Shown: positions 42,282-54,339, counted from the first letter of the stretch. The stretch is 64,000 nucleotides of DNA from Hygrophila difformis (GCA_030278955.1 JAOANR010000002.1:21996057-22060056), one strand, 5' to 3'. Notes: generated by a model not told the origin, from the sequence alone. Made by a program: numbers and translations.

Positions 42282-42605
42282 GGCCAAACCTAACATTGTG
42301 TCACTTTACCTTTTGAATAAATATATCTTGAAAACACTTTGAGAGTGAAAATATACTTTGTTTGAAAGGTCACCAATGAGTTCATCCATTCGGCTTGGAT
42401 TCGTTTTGAGCATGGGATGTGATCAATCGTATTGTAGCCATTAGGATTGTCGATTGAGTGACTCTCAACACATTTAGTGTGTGATTGGTCCAAAGTTGAG
42501 CCTTCCGACTTGGTAATCCCATTATCCTTTTATTTTTCTATTTTCATGTTCTTCATCTTGTTCATCCATGAATATGTGCCGAATCCGATCCATGGCATAT
42601 CTATT

Positions 42606-42616
42606 TGGTATCAGAG
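42606..42616 (+). promoter_or_regulatory. Primer binding site of D (initiator tRNA-Met)
   Basis: TGGTATCAGAG is identical to the start of the primer site of L and F and lies just after the probable LTR end. Confidence 0.85.
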
Positions 42617-44397
42617 TTTAGATTAGGCCTTACTCAATCCATTTTATTCTCAAAAACCCAAAAATATTTTTGTTCTTAATTTTCTAGTGTGGCCGTACGC
42701 TGTTTGATCCTTTTTAGTGGTCTTAGCTTAGTTGTTTTTGTGTTTTGGTTCCATATTATTGTTCCCCATCATCTTGGCGTTCTTTTGGCACCAACCACAC
42801 TCATTTTCACCAAGTTTTGCAAAAAACCCATGTTGGCCGAGAGCTTCTTGATCTAGGGTTAGGGTTTTGTTAATCTTGTTTGTGATAGTGGTTGTTTGGA
42901 TAATATTGCATGTTTAGGGTTTTAATCAGTATTATATCCTTGCATTACCCATTTGAGTGTGATTCCAAGAGTTTGGGGGTTTGAAGATTGAGTTCTGAGT
43001 GTTCTTGATGTTCATAAGAATATTTAAATTGTTCTTGTGGGTTTGTGTTCGATTCAAAATTGGGGTTTTGGGGTGTGCTATTTTGTTTGTATTGGGGGAC
43101 AAGAGTACGTAAGGGAGTGCATGCTTTTTGGGGTTTTAATTGCCCTTACAAGTTTGTTGGGAATCAGTCGTGGGTCACTTTCAGCATAAAGGAAAAGAAA
43201 ATTCAAAACCAAGGTAGTACGACGCAAAGCGTTTACGACGCTAAGCACTCCTACGACGTGACACACGATCACGTCGTAAATTCGTCCCACGATGTAAGGA
43301 CAGAAGCAGCTAAGTACCACCAAGCACAACGCCAGTCGCACGACGCAAGGCCAAGTCTCACGTCGTAATACCCCCTTAGCGACGTAAGGTCAAATTGAGG
43401 CTAGTCCGAAGTTATCCCAGGCATGACACGAAGCAGTACGATGCTAACGTAAAGTACGACGCCAAGCAGTGTCACATCGTAGCACGAGCTTAACGTTGTA
43501 ATTTCAAATCAAGGGCCGCACAACGCCAAACATGCGTACGACGCTAAACCCTCTCACGTCGTAAGTCCAACCGGGGCCAGTACGACGGTAGCGCACTCGC
43601 GTTGTAGACCAAGTTCCATGTTGTACTCCGAGTTTCACATCGTCTCAGTCCAATCAGGGGCCAATCAGCGTGCGACACGTGTGCCATCTCCAATTCCAAG
43701 GCCAACGGTTATATTCAAATTCAAATTTAAAATTTGGCGGATTTGGACGTCATTTTCACTGTACGATTTCACTGATTTAAATCACGAACAATTTATCGAG
43801 TTGAAGTTCCGCTGGATTCTAGAACTGAAAGTGGAATTCCTCGAGAAATAAGTGTTTGTCATTGTTCCTCTGATTTATTTCAAAAATCTCAGAGTTGAAG
43901 CTCCGTCTGCAATTGCAGATAGTGGAGTTCCTCAACAGTAAGTGTTACCGGGTTACTTCCAATGGCTTGGTGATATTTATTATTGGGGTTTTGTGAGTGA
44001 GGCAGATATTTTATTCCGAGCATTTTATTTTTGTGAGGTTTTTACTTTACACTTTTAAACTGCGAGGGGTCGGATATTTGCTTGCATAGCTGATTAACAC
44101 CATAAACTGATAAGATATCCAGACTAATCACACTTCACACACAACTCTGAGTCATCCCCTTGATAGAGTCGAACACTGCAAACTATTTCTTGCACCGTGC
44201 GTCCATTTCTACAATTTCTCATCATCTGATAGTTGGTCTGTAAGATTGAGCACTTTCTGTCTAATTGGAACAAACTTGTGGAGAATCAGGACCTTCAGTG
44301 AGAGATACACTTGTGAGGTCATTCTACATATTTGTGTACAATTTTCACTAACCTCCTATACATATATTTAGTTTTCTTTTCTTTCCTCTGAATTGAC
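42617..44397 (+). other. Long leader of D
   Basis: 1.8 kb with no long gene. It contains GT-rich DNA, a second ACGACGC/CACGTCGT cluster (43218-43647) and T-rich sequence just before gag. A 107-residue frame (43045-43368) runs into the repeat cluster and is probably not a gene. Confidence 0.6.
43218..43647 (+). repeat. Leader cluster of ACGACGC / CACGTCGT words
   Basis: About twenty copies, many exact (TACGACGC, TCACGTCGTAA), others with C-to-T type changes (ACGATGC, CACATCGT, CGTTGT). Forward words are often followed within 10-25 bp by a reversed word, so short hairpins can form repeatedly. The same words fill the U3 cluster at 41909-42205. Confidence 0.75.
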
Positions 44398-45744
44398 ATG
44401 ACAGGAAACACCGAGCCTACGTTGCATGACATCATGGAAGCACTCAGGCATCTGACTGAGACCACAGCTAAGCGGACCGATTTTGAGTCCATACGACAGA
44501 CAGTAGATGCTAATGTAACTAGTATAGTTGTTGTAAATGAGAAAGTGAAAACTCTTGCAAATAATATGAATGATGTTTCTAGCCGAATCGCCCTACAAGA
44601 GCAAGCTCTGAATTTAACTCCCGGAAGCACGAGCGGAGTTCATCAATCCGTAATGGACAAGGTAGAAACAGCCATTGAAGAACAAGAGTTACACTATGGC
44701 AGACATCAGGGCCCGCGAGGTCCACGAGCACCTCCTCCGCCGCCACCTCGACCGCGAGTCCCAAGAATGCTTAGTTCCAGAATCCACCACCACCTCCGGC
44801 ACCAGCTGCCCCAGCAGCTGTTCCAAGACCGCCATTACATCAACATGTCCGGCAGAGGCTGAACATGAATCCCCCTTCAGTGGACCTTCCTGAAGACGAT
44901 TTTGAGGGAGAGAACTTAGATCGAGCACCTGTTGAACACAACAGATTAGAGGACGATATGAGAGGATTCAAATTCACAATTCTGGCATTCAAAGGCACAA
45001 ATGATCCAGAAGAATTAATTGATTGGAGGCAGTCTATCGAGCTTATTTATGATTGCCAACAATACAACAAATTCATGAAAATTCAGCTTGCCGTTTGTGA
45101 ATTCAAGGATTATGCTCTGACTTGGTTGCAGAAAATCCAACATAACGGCCAGCGTCTGGGACTCCCAACTATTTCCACCTGGACCGAACTGATGCATGCT
45201 ATGGATAAGAGGTTTATTCCTAGTAGTTACTTTGATGACTTGTATATAAAGGTTAATTTTTGTGTGCAGGGTAATCGAACCGTGGACGAATACCAAGGAC
45301 TTGGAACGCCTCATGATAAGGGCCCAAATCAATGATGATGAGCTACTGCTGATAGCCAGATTCAAAAGAGGTTTGAAAAGAGAGGTCCTAGCAGAGGTCA
45401 AATTAAGGACATACACTGGACTGGAGCATTTGGTTCAACTGGCCATTGAAATTGACCGCCAACTGAGGGTTCGACCGGTCAAGTCCACGATCATCTTGAA
45501 TACCACCAAATATTGGACGACCAGGGCTAACGAACAGACTTCAAAGCCGGCGGACAAATATGCGAGGCCAAATGGACCTAAGGATGACCGGCCCAATAGG
45601 CCCAAAGCATTTGAAATGGCCAAGGATTTCAAGGATCCATACCGATACAGGAAAGATGAAAGGGATAAGCCCAAGGGGGATATCAAGGATGTCACCTGTT
45701 TCCAGTGTGGGCAGAAAGACTATTATTCCCGAGATTGTCTGTGA
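44398..45744 (+). pseudogene. gag: gag of D, frameshifted
   Basis: It starts MTGNTEPTLHDIMEAL. The N-terminus is coiled-coil-like (about 44440-44600). The capsid region (FKGTNDPEELIDWRQ, YALTWLQK, YIKVNFCVQGNRTVDEY) lies at 44980-45290. A CCHC-type knuckle (CFQCGQKDYYSRDC) is at about 45700-45741. Frameshifts near 44800-44860 and near 45290, and a TGA at 45742-45744, break it. Confidence 0.82.
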
Positions 45745-46300
45745 AGAGAAAGGCAAATGCTGATGATCGAACCGGGGACTTGGAAAGAAATTGATTCTGA
45801 TGAAGATCGAGAGGAAGCTGAGCATGAAGAAGAAGATGATGGTTGTGAACAGTATCCAGATGAGGGCAATCTGAGCCGAATAGTCTTGGAAGAAGATGAA
45901 GAAGAGTATGTGATGAATTTCATTGCCTTGAGGGCATTGACCACTGACAAAGCTGATGAATCCAACAGTAATGCACCAGAACAGAGAGAGTATTTATTTC
46001 ACTATCATTGTAAATTAAAAGGCAACATAGCCTCTTTGATTGTAGACAATGGTAGTTGTGTGAATGTTGTAAGTCTGTACACCATGTGTAGATTAGGTAT
46101 ACCAACACAGGATCATATGAAAGCCATATTATCTATACTGGATGAATGAGCACGGGACTACAAAGGTTGCAAAGCAAGCCAGGGTGCCAATCACCATCGA
46201 CCCTTACTCAGAGGAGATTTTATGCGATGTAGTGCCCATGACCGCATGTCATGTGTTGTTGGGACGACCTTGGATGTAACACAAACAAGTCATCTATAGA
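45745..46300 (+). pseudogene. Aspartic protease of D, frameshifted
   Basis: After a Glu/Asp-rich linker (45780-45910), LIVDNGSCVNVVSLYTM carries the active site at about 46040, in the DNGS form. A shift near 46145 separates the rest (VPITIDPYSEEILCDVVPM, CHVLLGRPW), which ends at a TAA near 46276. This order is normal for CRM/Reina-like pol. Confidence 0.75.
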
Positions 46301-48090
46301 GGCACAGAGAATGGTCACTCTTTCCGCGATGGCCAGAGCAGAATTATGATGAAGTCACTACCGCCAAAAACTGTTAAGATAGACCATTGGAATTTAGTGG
46401 AAAACATCCGAAAGGAGGAAGAGAAGTTCAAGAGAAAACAAAGAGGTAAAGGAATTGTAATTGATTCGGATAATTCTAATACATCTCCTTTACTCTTGAC
46501 AGGTTGTGATCGATGCTTGCTGTTCACAAAGCAAGAGCTGGAAGCAGCTATTGAGGACGCACCTCTACCAGGTCACTGTTTCCTAGCTTTCGTAAAACCT
46601 GTCGAAGATGTTTCCAAGAACTCTCCTGCTACACTTAATGTGCCTGATAATTTTCACAGGATGCTTAAGGATAACATGGATGTTTTTCCCGAAGAATTTC
46701 CAGCTGGGTTACCGCCTTTGAGAGGCGTGAGCATAAGATCGACTTCGTACCAGGAGCATCAATTCCCAAAAGGCCTGCTTACCGCATGAACCCCGAGGAG
46801 ACTAAGGAAGTCCAAAAACGAGTCCAAGAGCTATTCGATAAAGGCTGGGTTCGAGAGATTATGTCCCCATGCGCAGTGCCCGTATTACTGGTACCGAAGA
46901 AAAATGGAAGGTGGAGGATGTGCGTTGACTGTCGAGTTGTTAATGCAATAATATCAAATACCGCCATCCGATTACGCGACTTGATGATATGCTCGATGAC
47001 CTTGGTGGAGCGAGATCTTTACAAAGATAGATCTGAAGAGCGGTTATCACCAGATCCGCATGTAGCCAGGAGATGAGTGGAACAGAGCATTTAAGACCAA
47101 GTTTGGGCTGTATGAATGGCTCGTGATGCCCTTCGGACTCGCCAACGCTCCATCCACTTTCATGCGACTAATGAATGAAACATTGAGGGAGTTTATTGGA
47201 AAATTCGTTGTTGTATACTTTGATGATATATTAATCTATAGCCACAACGAATCTGATAATGTCAAACACGTTGTGCAGGTGATCATCAAATTGAGGAAGG
47301 CCGAACTATACGCGAATTTCGAAAAATGCACCTTCCACGTGCCTAAAGTCACATTTCTGGGATTTGTCGTTGGAAGAAATGGACTGAAGGTTGACGAGTC
47401 CAAGGTAAAAGCTATTTCGGAATGGACATCACCGACCAACGTCAATGAAGTTCGAAGATTTTTGGGCATGTGCGGGTTCTTTCGACGATTCGTGCCACAG
47501 TTCAATGTGATTGCCGCACCAATGACCTATCTGCTAAATAAGGGCTTACAGTTCAAATGGAGACCAAAGGAGCAGAACTCCTTTGATGAGCTAAAGGAAA
47601 AACTCACCCATGCACCAGTGTTAGCACTTCCCAAGTTCGATCTTCCTTTTGAGGTCGAATGTGACGCATCTGGGACCGGCATGGGCGCGGTATTGTTGCA
47701 AGATGGACAACCGATTGCCTATCACAGGGAAAAATTTGGAGGAGCTCAACTGAACTATTCCACGTATAATAAAGAATTTTATGTTGTGGTGCAAGCCTTA
47801 AGAACATGGCAGCATTATCTGTGAGGACGTGAGTTTATAATTCACACGGATCACGAGATGTTGAAGCATACACGAGGACAGGGGCAACTGAAGAATTCTA
47901 GACATGCCCGATGGAGTTCCTTCATAGAATCATTCCCGTATGTGATATGCTATAAAAAGGGAAAGGACAATGTGGTGGCCGACGCCCTATCCAGAAGACT
48001 GAATTTAGCTGCATTTGCCACAACACATTTGATTGGATTCGAGCACATTAAAGATCTGTATGCTCAAGATACTGATTTTGGAGAAGTGTA
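46301..48090 (+). pseudogene. pol: Reverse transcriptase and RNase H of D
   Basis: It has a linker with FPEEFPAGLPPLRG, then AYRMNPEE, VPKKNGRWRMCVD, a frameshifted patch at about 46970-47090, [14 protein letters not shown], catalytic YFDD at 47216-47227 and [11 protein letters not shown]. RNase H has [13 protein letters not shown] and ends VVADALSRR near 47996. Stops are at 47822-47824 and after 48089, and one shift is near 46740. Confidence 0.85.
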
Positions 48091-48307
48091 AAAGAAGACC
48101 GAGAAAATAGCCTATAAGGAATTTTCTTAACTAAATGATTTTCTCTACTATGGAAACAAATTGTGCAAACCAAATGGATCTATCAGGGAACTTCTGATTA
48201 CTGAAGCACATTCAAGCGACATGATGGGTCACTTTGGGAGAATTGCAACAATGAGCATATTGACAGAGCGTTTCCACTGGCCAGGGATGGAGAAGCAAGT
48301 TGCTGAC
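48091..48307 (+). pseudogene. pol: Integrase N-terminus of D, cut by E
   Basis: It carries the first half of the zinc domain (EAHSSDMMGHFG, FHWPGMEKQVADC) and is cut before the CxxC pair is complete. CTGAC at 48303-48307 would be the left target copy of E. The continuation and any chromodomain should lie right of the window. Confidence 0.85.
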
Positions 48308-49082
48308 TGTAACACCCCGAAATTCATCCTCATAAGGTTTCAGAATGTTACCGCCACACTTGTCAGTCAGGCTCGCCCTTTGGCTAACTTAATTGACAAG
48401 TGCTACGACTAAATATATTCACATATAAATTTTTGTAGTATGGAATTTAAAAATAATTGCCAATTTTATAAAATATAGACATAAGAAAAATTAAAGTACT
48501 TTATACCAGAGTCATTGTTCTTTCTCACGCGGAAGCATAAACTAAAGGCAATATATAGGACATTAATAATTAAAAGTACGTGGTTCCTTAAAGCAACAAT
48601 CTTTTGATGAAAGGTAATCCCATCCCCAAATGCTCATGTCATGAGATGCAGTTCATATGTCAGCTCCAATATCTGTAAAAAGATAAGCAACAACTATTTT
48701 ATCAGTACAACGGTACTGAGTAAGTCAACCCGCTCCACTTTAAGAAGTGGGTTTTAAAATAATGGTTGACACTCATAAAAAAAATAATAATAATAATTTT
48801 CAATTTTTCTTTTAAAATGATCACACGCATTACCTTTAACAAAATAAATAACTTTCATTCTTACCATTGTATATGCACAAGAGGACACCATTTTCCATAT
48901 ATCATAGCATATCATATCGATCATAAGTCATGACCAGCATGCAGCGGACTCATATACAGACACACTCCGGAGCCTCGGGTAACCCATCATGGATACACCC
49001 AAGAGTATAGACTCATACATGCAACAACACTGTTTTGGCACAATTTATCAACAATGTCGTCTTGGCATATTTAGAGGGGGAG
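48308..49082 (-). mobile_element. 3' end of E's LTR, left of F
   Basis: This is the inverted LTR end with the CAGTAC/GTACTG hairpin (about 48700-48717) and the acceptor-like TTTTTACAG on the minus strand near 48675. The last five bases, GGGAG, are duplicated after F at 57483. No hairpin array of the S1 or J type is seen at the expected place (about 48960-49060). Confidence 0.88.
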
Positions 49083-52000
49083 TGTAACACCCCGGATTTG
49101 ATAACCCAGGCCGGGATGTCACCGCCACACCTCCCTAGCAAGACACGGTTTCTCCGAGCTTGCTAAAGAGATGCAAGGCTATGGTTTTTCAGAATTTAAA
49201 TCATTCAAACAGCCCATTTACATATAATTTAAAAATAATAATATCAAAGTTGCAGCGGAATGTAATATTTACATATATATAATTGTAATGCAGCGGAAAT
49301 TTAAATACTGGGCCAACATGGCCAAAACACGGGTTAAACAGGCCCGTTCATGCAAGTTGTAATTAAATGCCGGAATTTAAAATAGAGTTTTTCCCAAATG
49401 TTCCCATGTATGCATATGATGATGCATAATCCTCATACTCTGAAAGAAAAAGGGGAAATGTGGTTTGGTCAGCAAAAACGTGCTGAGTAAGTTAACACCT
49501 AATATGATCAAGGGGTTTCGAAGCCTTTATTTAAATTTAATAAAAACATGCTTGTAGGTAATTCACAATTTGAGTTAATCATCCTCTACTAAACAAATGG
49601 CATAATTTAACACAAGGATTTCACGTGATCATAATTCAAATTACATGGTAAAATAATTGCAAGGCATAATTTAAAGGTATAACTTAAATAAGGAAAACAT
49701 TCACGTCTTAAAATTTCCCGTTACTTCACGATTAGGTATTTCAGGATTTTCATTCTTTCACTTTTGTTCAATATGATTTTATATGATTTGATCTTGGGGA
49801 AACAAACCCGCAAGAATTTAAACGCTTCCTAGGGAATTGAACCCGTATGAATTAACACACGTCCTGGGGAATCGAACCCGCAGGAAAACAAACAATCGCC
49901 CTTGGGCAATCGAACCCGCAAGAACTCAAGTACATCCTAGAGAATTGAACCCATAGGAATCAACACACATCCTGGGGAATCGAACCCGCAGGAAAACATA
50001 CAATCGCCCTTGGGGAATCGAACCCGCAAGGACTCAAATACATCCTAGGGAATTGAACCATAGGAATCAACACACATCCTGGGGAATCGAACCCGCAGGA
50101 AAACATACGCCTTGGGGAATCGAACCCGCAAGGTAAGGACAAGTTTTGCAAAATTTCACAAGTTTTTCATGCAAGTATCTAACGTCCGTTATAGGCACGC
50201 CAAGAAGGCTAGAGGGGCACCCTGCAGGGCACTCGCCCTCCACCAAAGTATCTCAATAACATTTCGATTTAGTATAACGGGGTTTTTCAAAAGTATATAT
50301 GTATCGTATTTCAAGTCTTCGGCCGTTTGTTTCGAAATTTCAAAATCTCTCGATTTAAAAGTCGTTTGGCGTCACAGTTTACGCCTTTTTAATTTAAAAA
50401 TTCTTTTCAAGTCCGAAAAATCTGAATTTTTCACAGCTTATCAAAAACACCCTAACGAACATCTTTCGTGTTTTAACAATTTCGAAATAAGTTGCGGAAA
50501 CATGTCAAAAATCGAGTTTAATGCAAAAATAGTTCACTATCTGGTGGCAGTTTTAACACAGTTTAGAAAATCGACTTTTTGACATAACAAATGGACTCCA
50601 AAAATTCTGAAATTTTAAACACACATACTAGACATGATTATCTACAACTTTCATTTCGATTGCAAAGATCAAATCGAACTAGAAAATATAGAAACAGTCT
50701 CATCAAGTTCGGACATGTTCACAGGCGGATTTCGAAAACGTGTTATCAAGGCAGTTTATGTTTGATGCGATTTGAATTAGCAAACATCGACGAAAATGCT
50801 TGAAAGTTTTACACAACCTAGATTTATGTGTTAGAATTAAAAGTCTAGTTTTGAGTTTTTCGGTTTGAACTCTCGAAATAGGGGTTTTGGTTCGATTTCA
50901 AACCTGTCACAGTTTCAAGTTCGAATCTCAATGCAGGTTGGTTCTCGGTCGTTTTCGGATATCAAAACACAATGAAAAATTATGAAAATTTTACACGAAC
51001 TAGATCTATGTCTTAGGAACGTTTTTCATGTTTTAAGGTTTTCCGTTTGAGCAGTTTTAAGGGTTTGAAAAATTCGCACAAAATTGTTGCGCCGAGGGTT
51101 TTTCGTGTTGACAGATTTTAGAGTTATTAAATCCATACGTTTGGTTGCATTTTAAGTCACCCAAAACCAAGTAAGTATTAACTTACAGTGGGGATGATGT
51201 CTAGGAGGTCACGGGGTCATCCGGAATCCACGGGATGTCACGAGCGAGTTTCCTCAAGTCGATTTCCTCTTCCAACGTCCACGAACCGAATCCGAAAGCA
51301 AAAGTCTAGGGTTAGATCGGATTTTCGCACTCGAAAACTTAAACAAAAACCTATGGACGACTTACCACAATCTGGAATACTAAGATGTTGTTCTCCACAC
51401 CTCCTTCGTCGATTCCCGTCGCCGGAAAGTGATCGGAAAGTCGTCGGAAGTGAAGAACTTGTGTTTTCGGTTTTTGGGAGAGTTTTGGATGATGGATGAG
51501 TTTGAGAGGCTGAGAATGGAGTGGAAATCTGTCAATGATCGTCCTATAGGCCTTTCCCCCGACTGGGATTGGGTTTCCAAAGTCGGGACACGAAAATATG
51601 GTAAGAAATCCCCGAAATCGCGCAATTGGCAGCTGCAGTCTTGGTGGCGCGGGGTTGGCGCGGTTTTTAGCCAAAACCAGCGCGGAGGGCGCGCGGCCTG
51701 GTCTGGGCCGTGCGTCCGGACTGGGCCGTGCGATCCCGTCGGGCCTTTTCTCCTCTCTTTCGGACTTCTGTCCTCCTACGTTTTCGGGCTCGATTTTTCG
51801 GGTCATTCTCGGATCATAAATCCTTATCTTAAATTTATCTTGACTCAAATGAATTTCATGTTTGAAATCTTAAGTCCGTCGGTCTCGGGTTCGTCGGCTT
51901 CCAATTCGTCGTCTTTTGACTTCCGTGCAATAACTTGTGTAATTAAATTTCTTCCGACTTCACGGGTTCTTGGAATTAGAATTATTTTCCTTCTTGAATT

Positions 52001-52208
52001 TAATTCCAATTATTTTGACTCAATTCATGGAATTTCTTCGGGCTTCCTTTCCCTCTTTTATTCCATTTTGAATTTTGAATCTATCGGCGTTTTATTTCCG
52101 AGCAATAATTTATTGTGATAAATTATTTTCTTCTTCTCGGAGATATTTCGACATTGATCGGAATAAATTTTATTCCTTTGGACGTTGATAAAAATCTGGG
52201 GTATTACA
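49083..52208 (-). mobile_element. 3' LTR of F
   Basis: On the plus strand it starts TGTAACACCCCGG and ends GGTATTACA. It holds a CAGCA/TGCTG hairpin (about 49468-49485), the T-arm-like array (49793-50133), the CTGCAG block (about 50210-50240), the middle repeats (about 50430-51060), donor-like sites (about 51185 and 51363, minus) and the GC block (51640-51780). It is nearly identical to 54355-57482. Confidence 0.93.
49793..50133 (-). repeat. Ten T-arm-like units in F's 3' LTR
   Basis: On the minus strand the core is GGGTTCGATTCCC or GGGTTCAATTCCC, and three flank types alternate: CTT/AAG, CCT/AGG and CCTA/TAGG. Units with TTCAATT loops mostly carry the TAGG flank. It is the same motif as in S1 but more regularly spaced. 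One unit is degenerate (GGGTTTGTTTCCCC). Confidence 0.88.
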
Positions 52209-52706
52209 GTCTACCCCCCTTAAGAATCAACTTCGTCCTCGAAGTTGTGTTTCGGCTTTTCTCGCGCTAAGAGTTAGGGTCCTTTTGTTTATTTTATTAT
52301 TTTGCGATATTGTGTTATTGAATTATTGTTCGATTGTTGATTGTTTGTTGTTTGATTATTGTTTGACTGAACCCAGAATTGAAATTCCAAGTTGCCTACG
52401 TACCCGGTGAAGGGATCAAGCCATGACGTAGTTCAAAACAAATTTGAATTTGTTTATTTATTGATTTGGGGATACAAAATATTCGGGTTGTTACATCCTC
52501 CCCCCCTTAAGATTACAGTTATGTCCCCATAACTGTTGTTGGATCGGTTTGACTCAGGGTTGGGTAACGTCGTATACAATCATTTCTCACTGAGCTAGCA
52601 AGTCCGCTTGGTCTACAACATTCCATCGTCCTACAGCTCTTCCTTGATCTCCTTGTTGAGGGTTTGCCAAATCTAGCCTTCTCTCAATCATCTCCGCACG
52701 AACATT
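52209..52706 (-). pseudogene. Pol remnant and post-pol tract of F
   Basis: On the minus strand after gag: GRWNVVDQADLLAQ (the protease N-terminal linker) ends in a stop near 52593, then the frame jumps to a TLFQ...VMGT-like pol end near 52515-52560. Next come a purine run (TTAAGGGGGGGAGGATG), TAACAACCCGAATATTTTG, and the polypurine tract (TTCTTAAGGGGGGTAGAC) at the LTR. Everything between the protease linker and the chromodomain tail is deleted. Confidence 0.85.
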
Positions 52707-53735
52707 TCATTCTCTAATCATGTGGTCTTCTCCACCACATCTATAACAAGTCCCGCGTCTTGGGCATTCGCGCACCAGATGGACATGGTGGCACTGCGGG
52801 CAACGTGGTATGGTTGTACGACGTATGCCATTTCTTCCATTATTGAAACCTTTATTCTTATTCTCCTTTGGCTCATTGAACCCAGCTTGACCATTGTTCC
52901 TCCAAAAATTGACATTGTTATTGTTTCGATTCTTTGTCTCAAATTCTTGCGAGTCCTTGCTCGACTCCCCATTTCCTTTACGCTTCAGTTGCTGGATTCG
53001 AGCAATTGCTACAGCGCGATCATATATCGTTTGTAGGTTTGTGAATTGTCCTACTGCAAGTATCTCCCGGATACTAAGGTTCAGACCCATCTCGAATTTC
53101 TGAGCCTTGTCAGAATCGGTTGGTACTATCCTCGTAGCAAATCGTACTAGCTCCTTGAATTTGGTGTAGTACTCTTGCACTGTTTGTGCACCTTGCTTCA
53201 GGTTGATGAATTCCTCGTATTTCGCAGTCTTGGTGCTCAGTGGGTAGAATCTTTCTCTCAAGGCTTCCTTAAGTCCTTCCCAAGTGTAGGCTTCTTCGTC
53301 TTCCTCTGAATTCGCTTGAAGGTTTTGCCACCACTCATCGGCTTCACCTCCTAAGTAGTAGGTCGCCACGTATATCTTCTCCTCGTCAGGGCATTTAATA
53401 GCATCCAAAAGTTTATCAAAGGTACGGATCCACCCCTCTAGTTTGGCGGGATCCTCTTGCCCATCATAGTGTGGCGGGTTGTAGGGGTTTACCAATGCCA
53501 AGTAGTTGACTTGGGCTACTGGTGGGGGTACTGCTGCTTGTGCTCTATGCACCTCAGCATTTCCTAATGCCACAAGGACCTCCTCCATAATCCTTAGACG
53601 TTCTTCCATGTTGTTGGGTATAGAAGGCGCTCGATCTCCTACGTTTGGAGGAACCTCATTGTTGTTAGGTGCGCTTGGGAGGTCAGCGTCAGTGTCGTTT
53701 GGGCTTACCTTCCTCAGTTTTCTTTTAGGTGCCAT
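52707..53735 (-). CDS. gag: gag of F, intact 342-residue ORF
   Basis: It starts MAPKRKLRKV at 53735. The capsid region (NYLALVNPYNPPHY, ATYYLGGEADEWWQ, ERFYPLSTKTAKYEEF) is followed by LNLSIREIL and IYDRAVAIARIQQLKRK, then an N-rich linker and two knuckles (CPQC...C complete; CYRCGGEDHMIRE, which ends at the stop before its last cysteine). It is the only full-length open gag in the window. With matching pol supplied in trans it could form particles. The early stop in the second knuckle may reduce RNA binding or may be normal for this form. Confidence 0.93.
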   Translation of the reverse strand: MAPKRKLRKVSPNDTDADLPSAPNNNEVPPNVGDRAPSIPNNMEERLRIMEEVLVALGNAEVHRAQAAVPPPVAQVNYLALVNPYNPPHYDGQEDPAKLEGWIRTFDKLLDAIKCPDEEKIYVATYYLGGEADEWWQNLQANSEEDEEAYTWEGLKEALRERFYPLSTKTAKYEEFINLKQGAQTVQEYYTKFKELVRFATRIVPTDSDKAQKFEMGLNLSIREILAVGQFTNLQTIYDRAVAIARIQQLKRKGNGESSKDSQEFETKNRNNNNVNFWRNNGQAGFNEPKENKNKGFNNGRNGIRRTTIPRCPQCHHVHLVRECPRRGTCYRCGGEDHMIRE

Positions 53736-54339
53736 TTTCTGTTATTAAGCGCGCGAAGATGAGTTTCTAAGTGATCAAGATCTAGGACTAAGGCAAAGTT
53801 TAGTCTCAAGTTAGCGCTTCTAAGTGAAGACTCAAGGTCAAGTCGAACATTAGAGTGAGAAGGCTATGTATCACAAACGATTCACATAAAAAGGTTAGCA
53901 CAAATATTTATGTATGCATATGCATATGTAATCCCCCAAATAAAAATTTAATGCATGCATTTATTTATCCATGGGTTTTAAAAATAAATTTATTCCATGG
54001 ATAGATTAAAATAAGGATAAAAGGTTTGGGCCACTATATTGGGCCGAAAGAAATAAATTATTTGGGCTTTAAGTAAAAACAAGGTTATTGAGCCAAAATA
54101 ATTGGGCCAACATAGTAATTAAATATTGGGCTAAAGATTTGGGCTATGAAAAATAAACTTTGGGCTCAAAAGTTTTGGGATTTAAAATAATAAATTTGGG
54201 CTAAAAGTTAGGGCTTAGAAAAAAAAAAATTGGGCTCAAAAATGTTAGTTTAAAAATAATAATGGATTTTTAAATATAATACTAGTTTAAAAATAATAAT
54301 AGTTTAAAAACAATAATACTAGTTTTAAAAACAATCCGG
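53736..54339 (-). other. Leader of F, without a uORF
   Basis: AT-rich, with many TTGGGC/GCCCAA words (54020-54240) shared with H and L leaders. No coding segment like the H and L uORF is found, so it has been lost here or was never present. Confidence 0.75.

Larger units (their letters stand above)
41816..42597 (+). mobile_element. 5' LTR of D (left end estimated)
   Basis: It contains a TATA box (42274), AATAAA (about 42315) and a cluster of ACGACGC/CACGTCGT words in U3. It probably ends in CA at 42597, nine bases before the primer site. TG at 41816 is one possible start and 41831 another. The 3' LTR is off-window, so neither can be checked here. Confidence 0.5.
41816..48307 (+). mobile_element. 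Element D, chromovirus of another lineage (CRM/Reina-like), cut by E
   Basis: It has a short LTR (under 1 kb) with TATA and AATAAA, a primer site for tRNA-Met, a long leader (1.8 kb), gag, protease, YFDD-type RT, RNase H and the start of integrase. It is cut at 48307 by the LTR of E. RT phrases such as [20 protein letters not shown] and [11 protein letters not shown] separate it from the Tekay copies (FIDD). The left LTR boundary is an estimate. Confidence 0.8.

Noticed and set aside
43045..43368. 107-residue ORF in D's leader
   Set aside because: Its second half is the ACGACGC repeat cluster and there is no start context or homology that I recognise.
45230..45262. Intron in D gag (TTTTTGTGTGCAG as acceptor)
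   Set aside because: The frame reads through with a normal gag pattern (YIKVNFCVQGNRTVDEY), so no splice is needed.
51351..51848. 165-residue ORFs in F's LTRs (also 56625-57122, and 229-residue ORFs at 51429-52118 and 56703-57392)
   Set aside because: They lie in the non-coding leader/U3 of both LTRs and overlap on opposite strands. No domain, and GC-rich composition explains their length.
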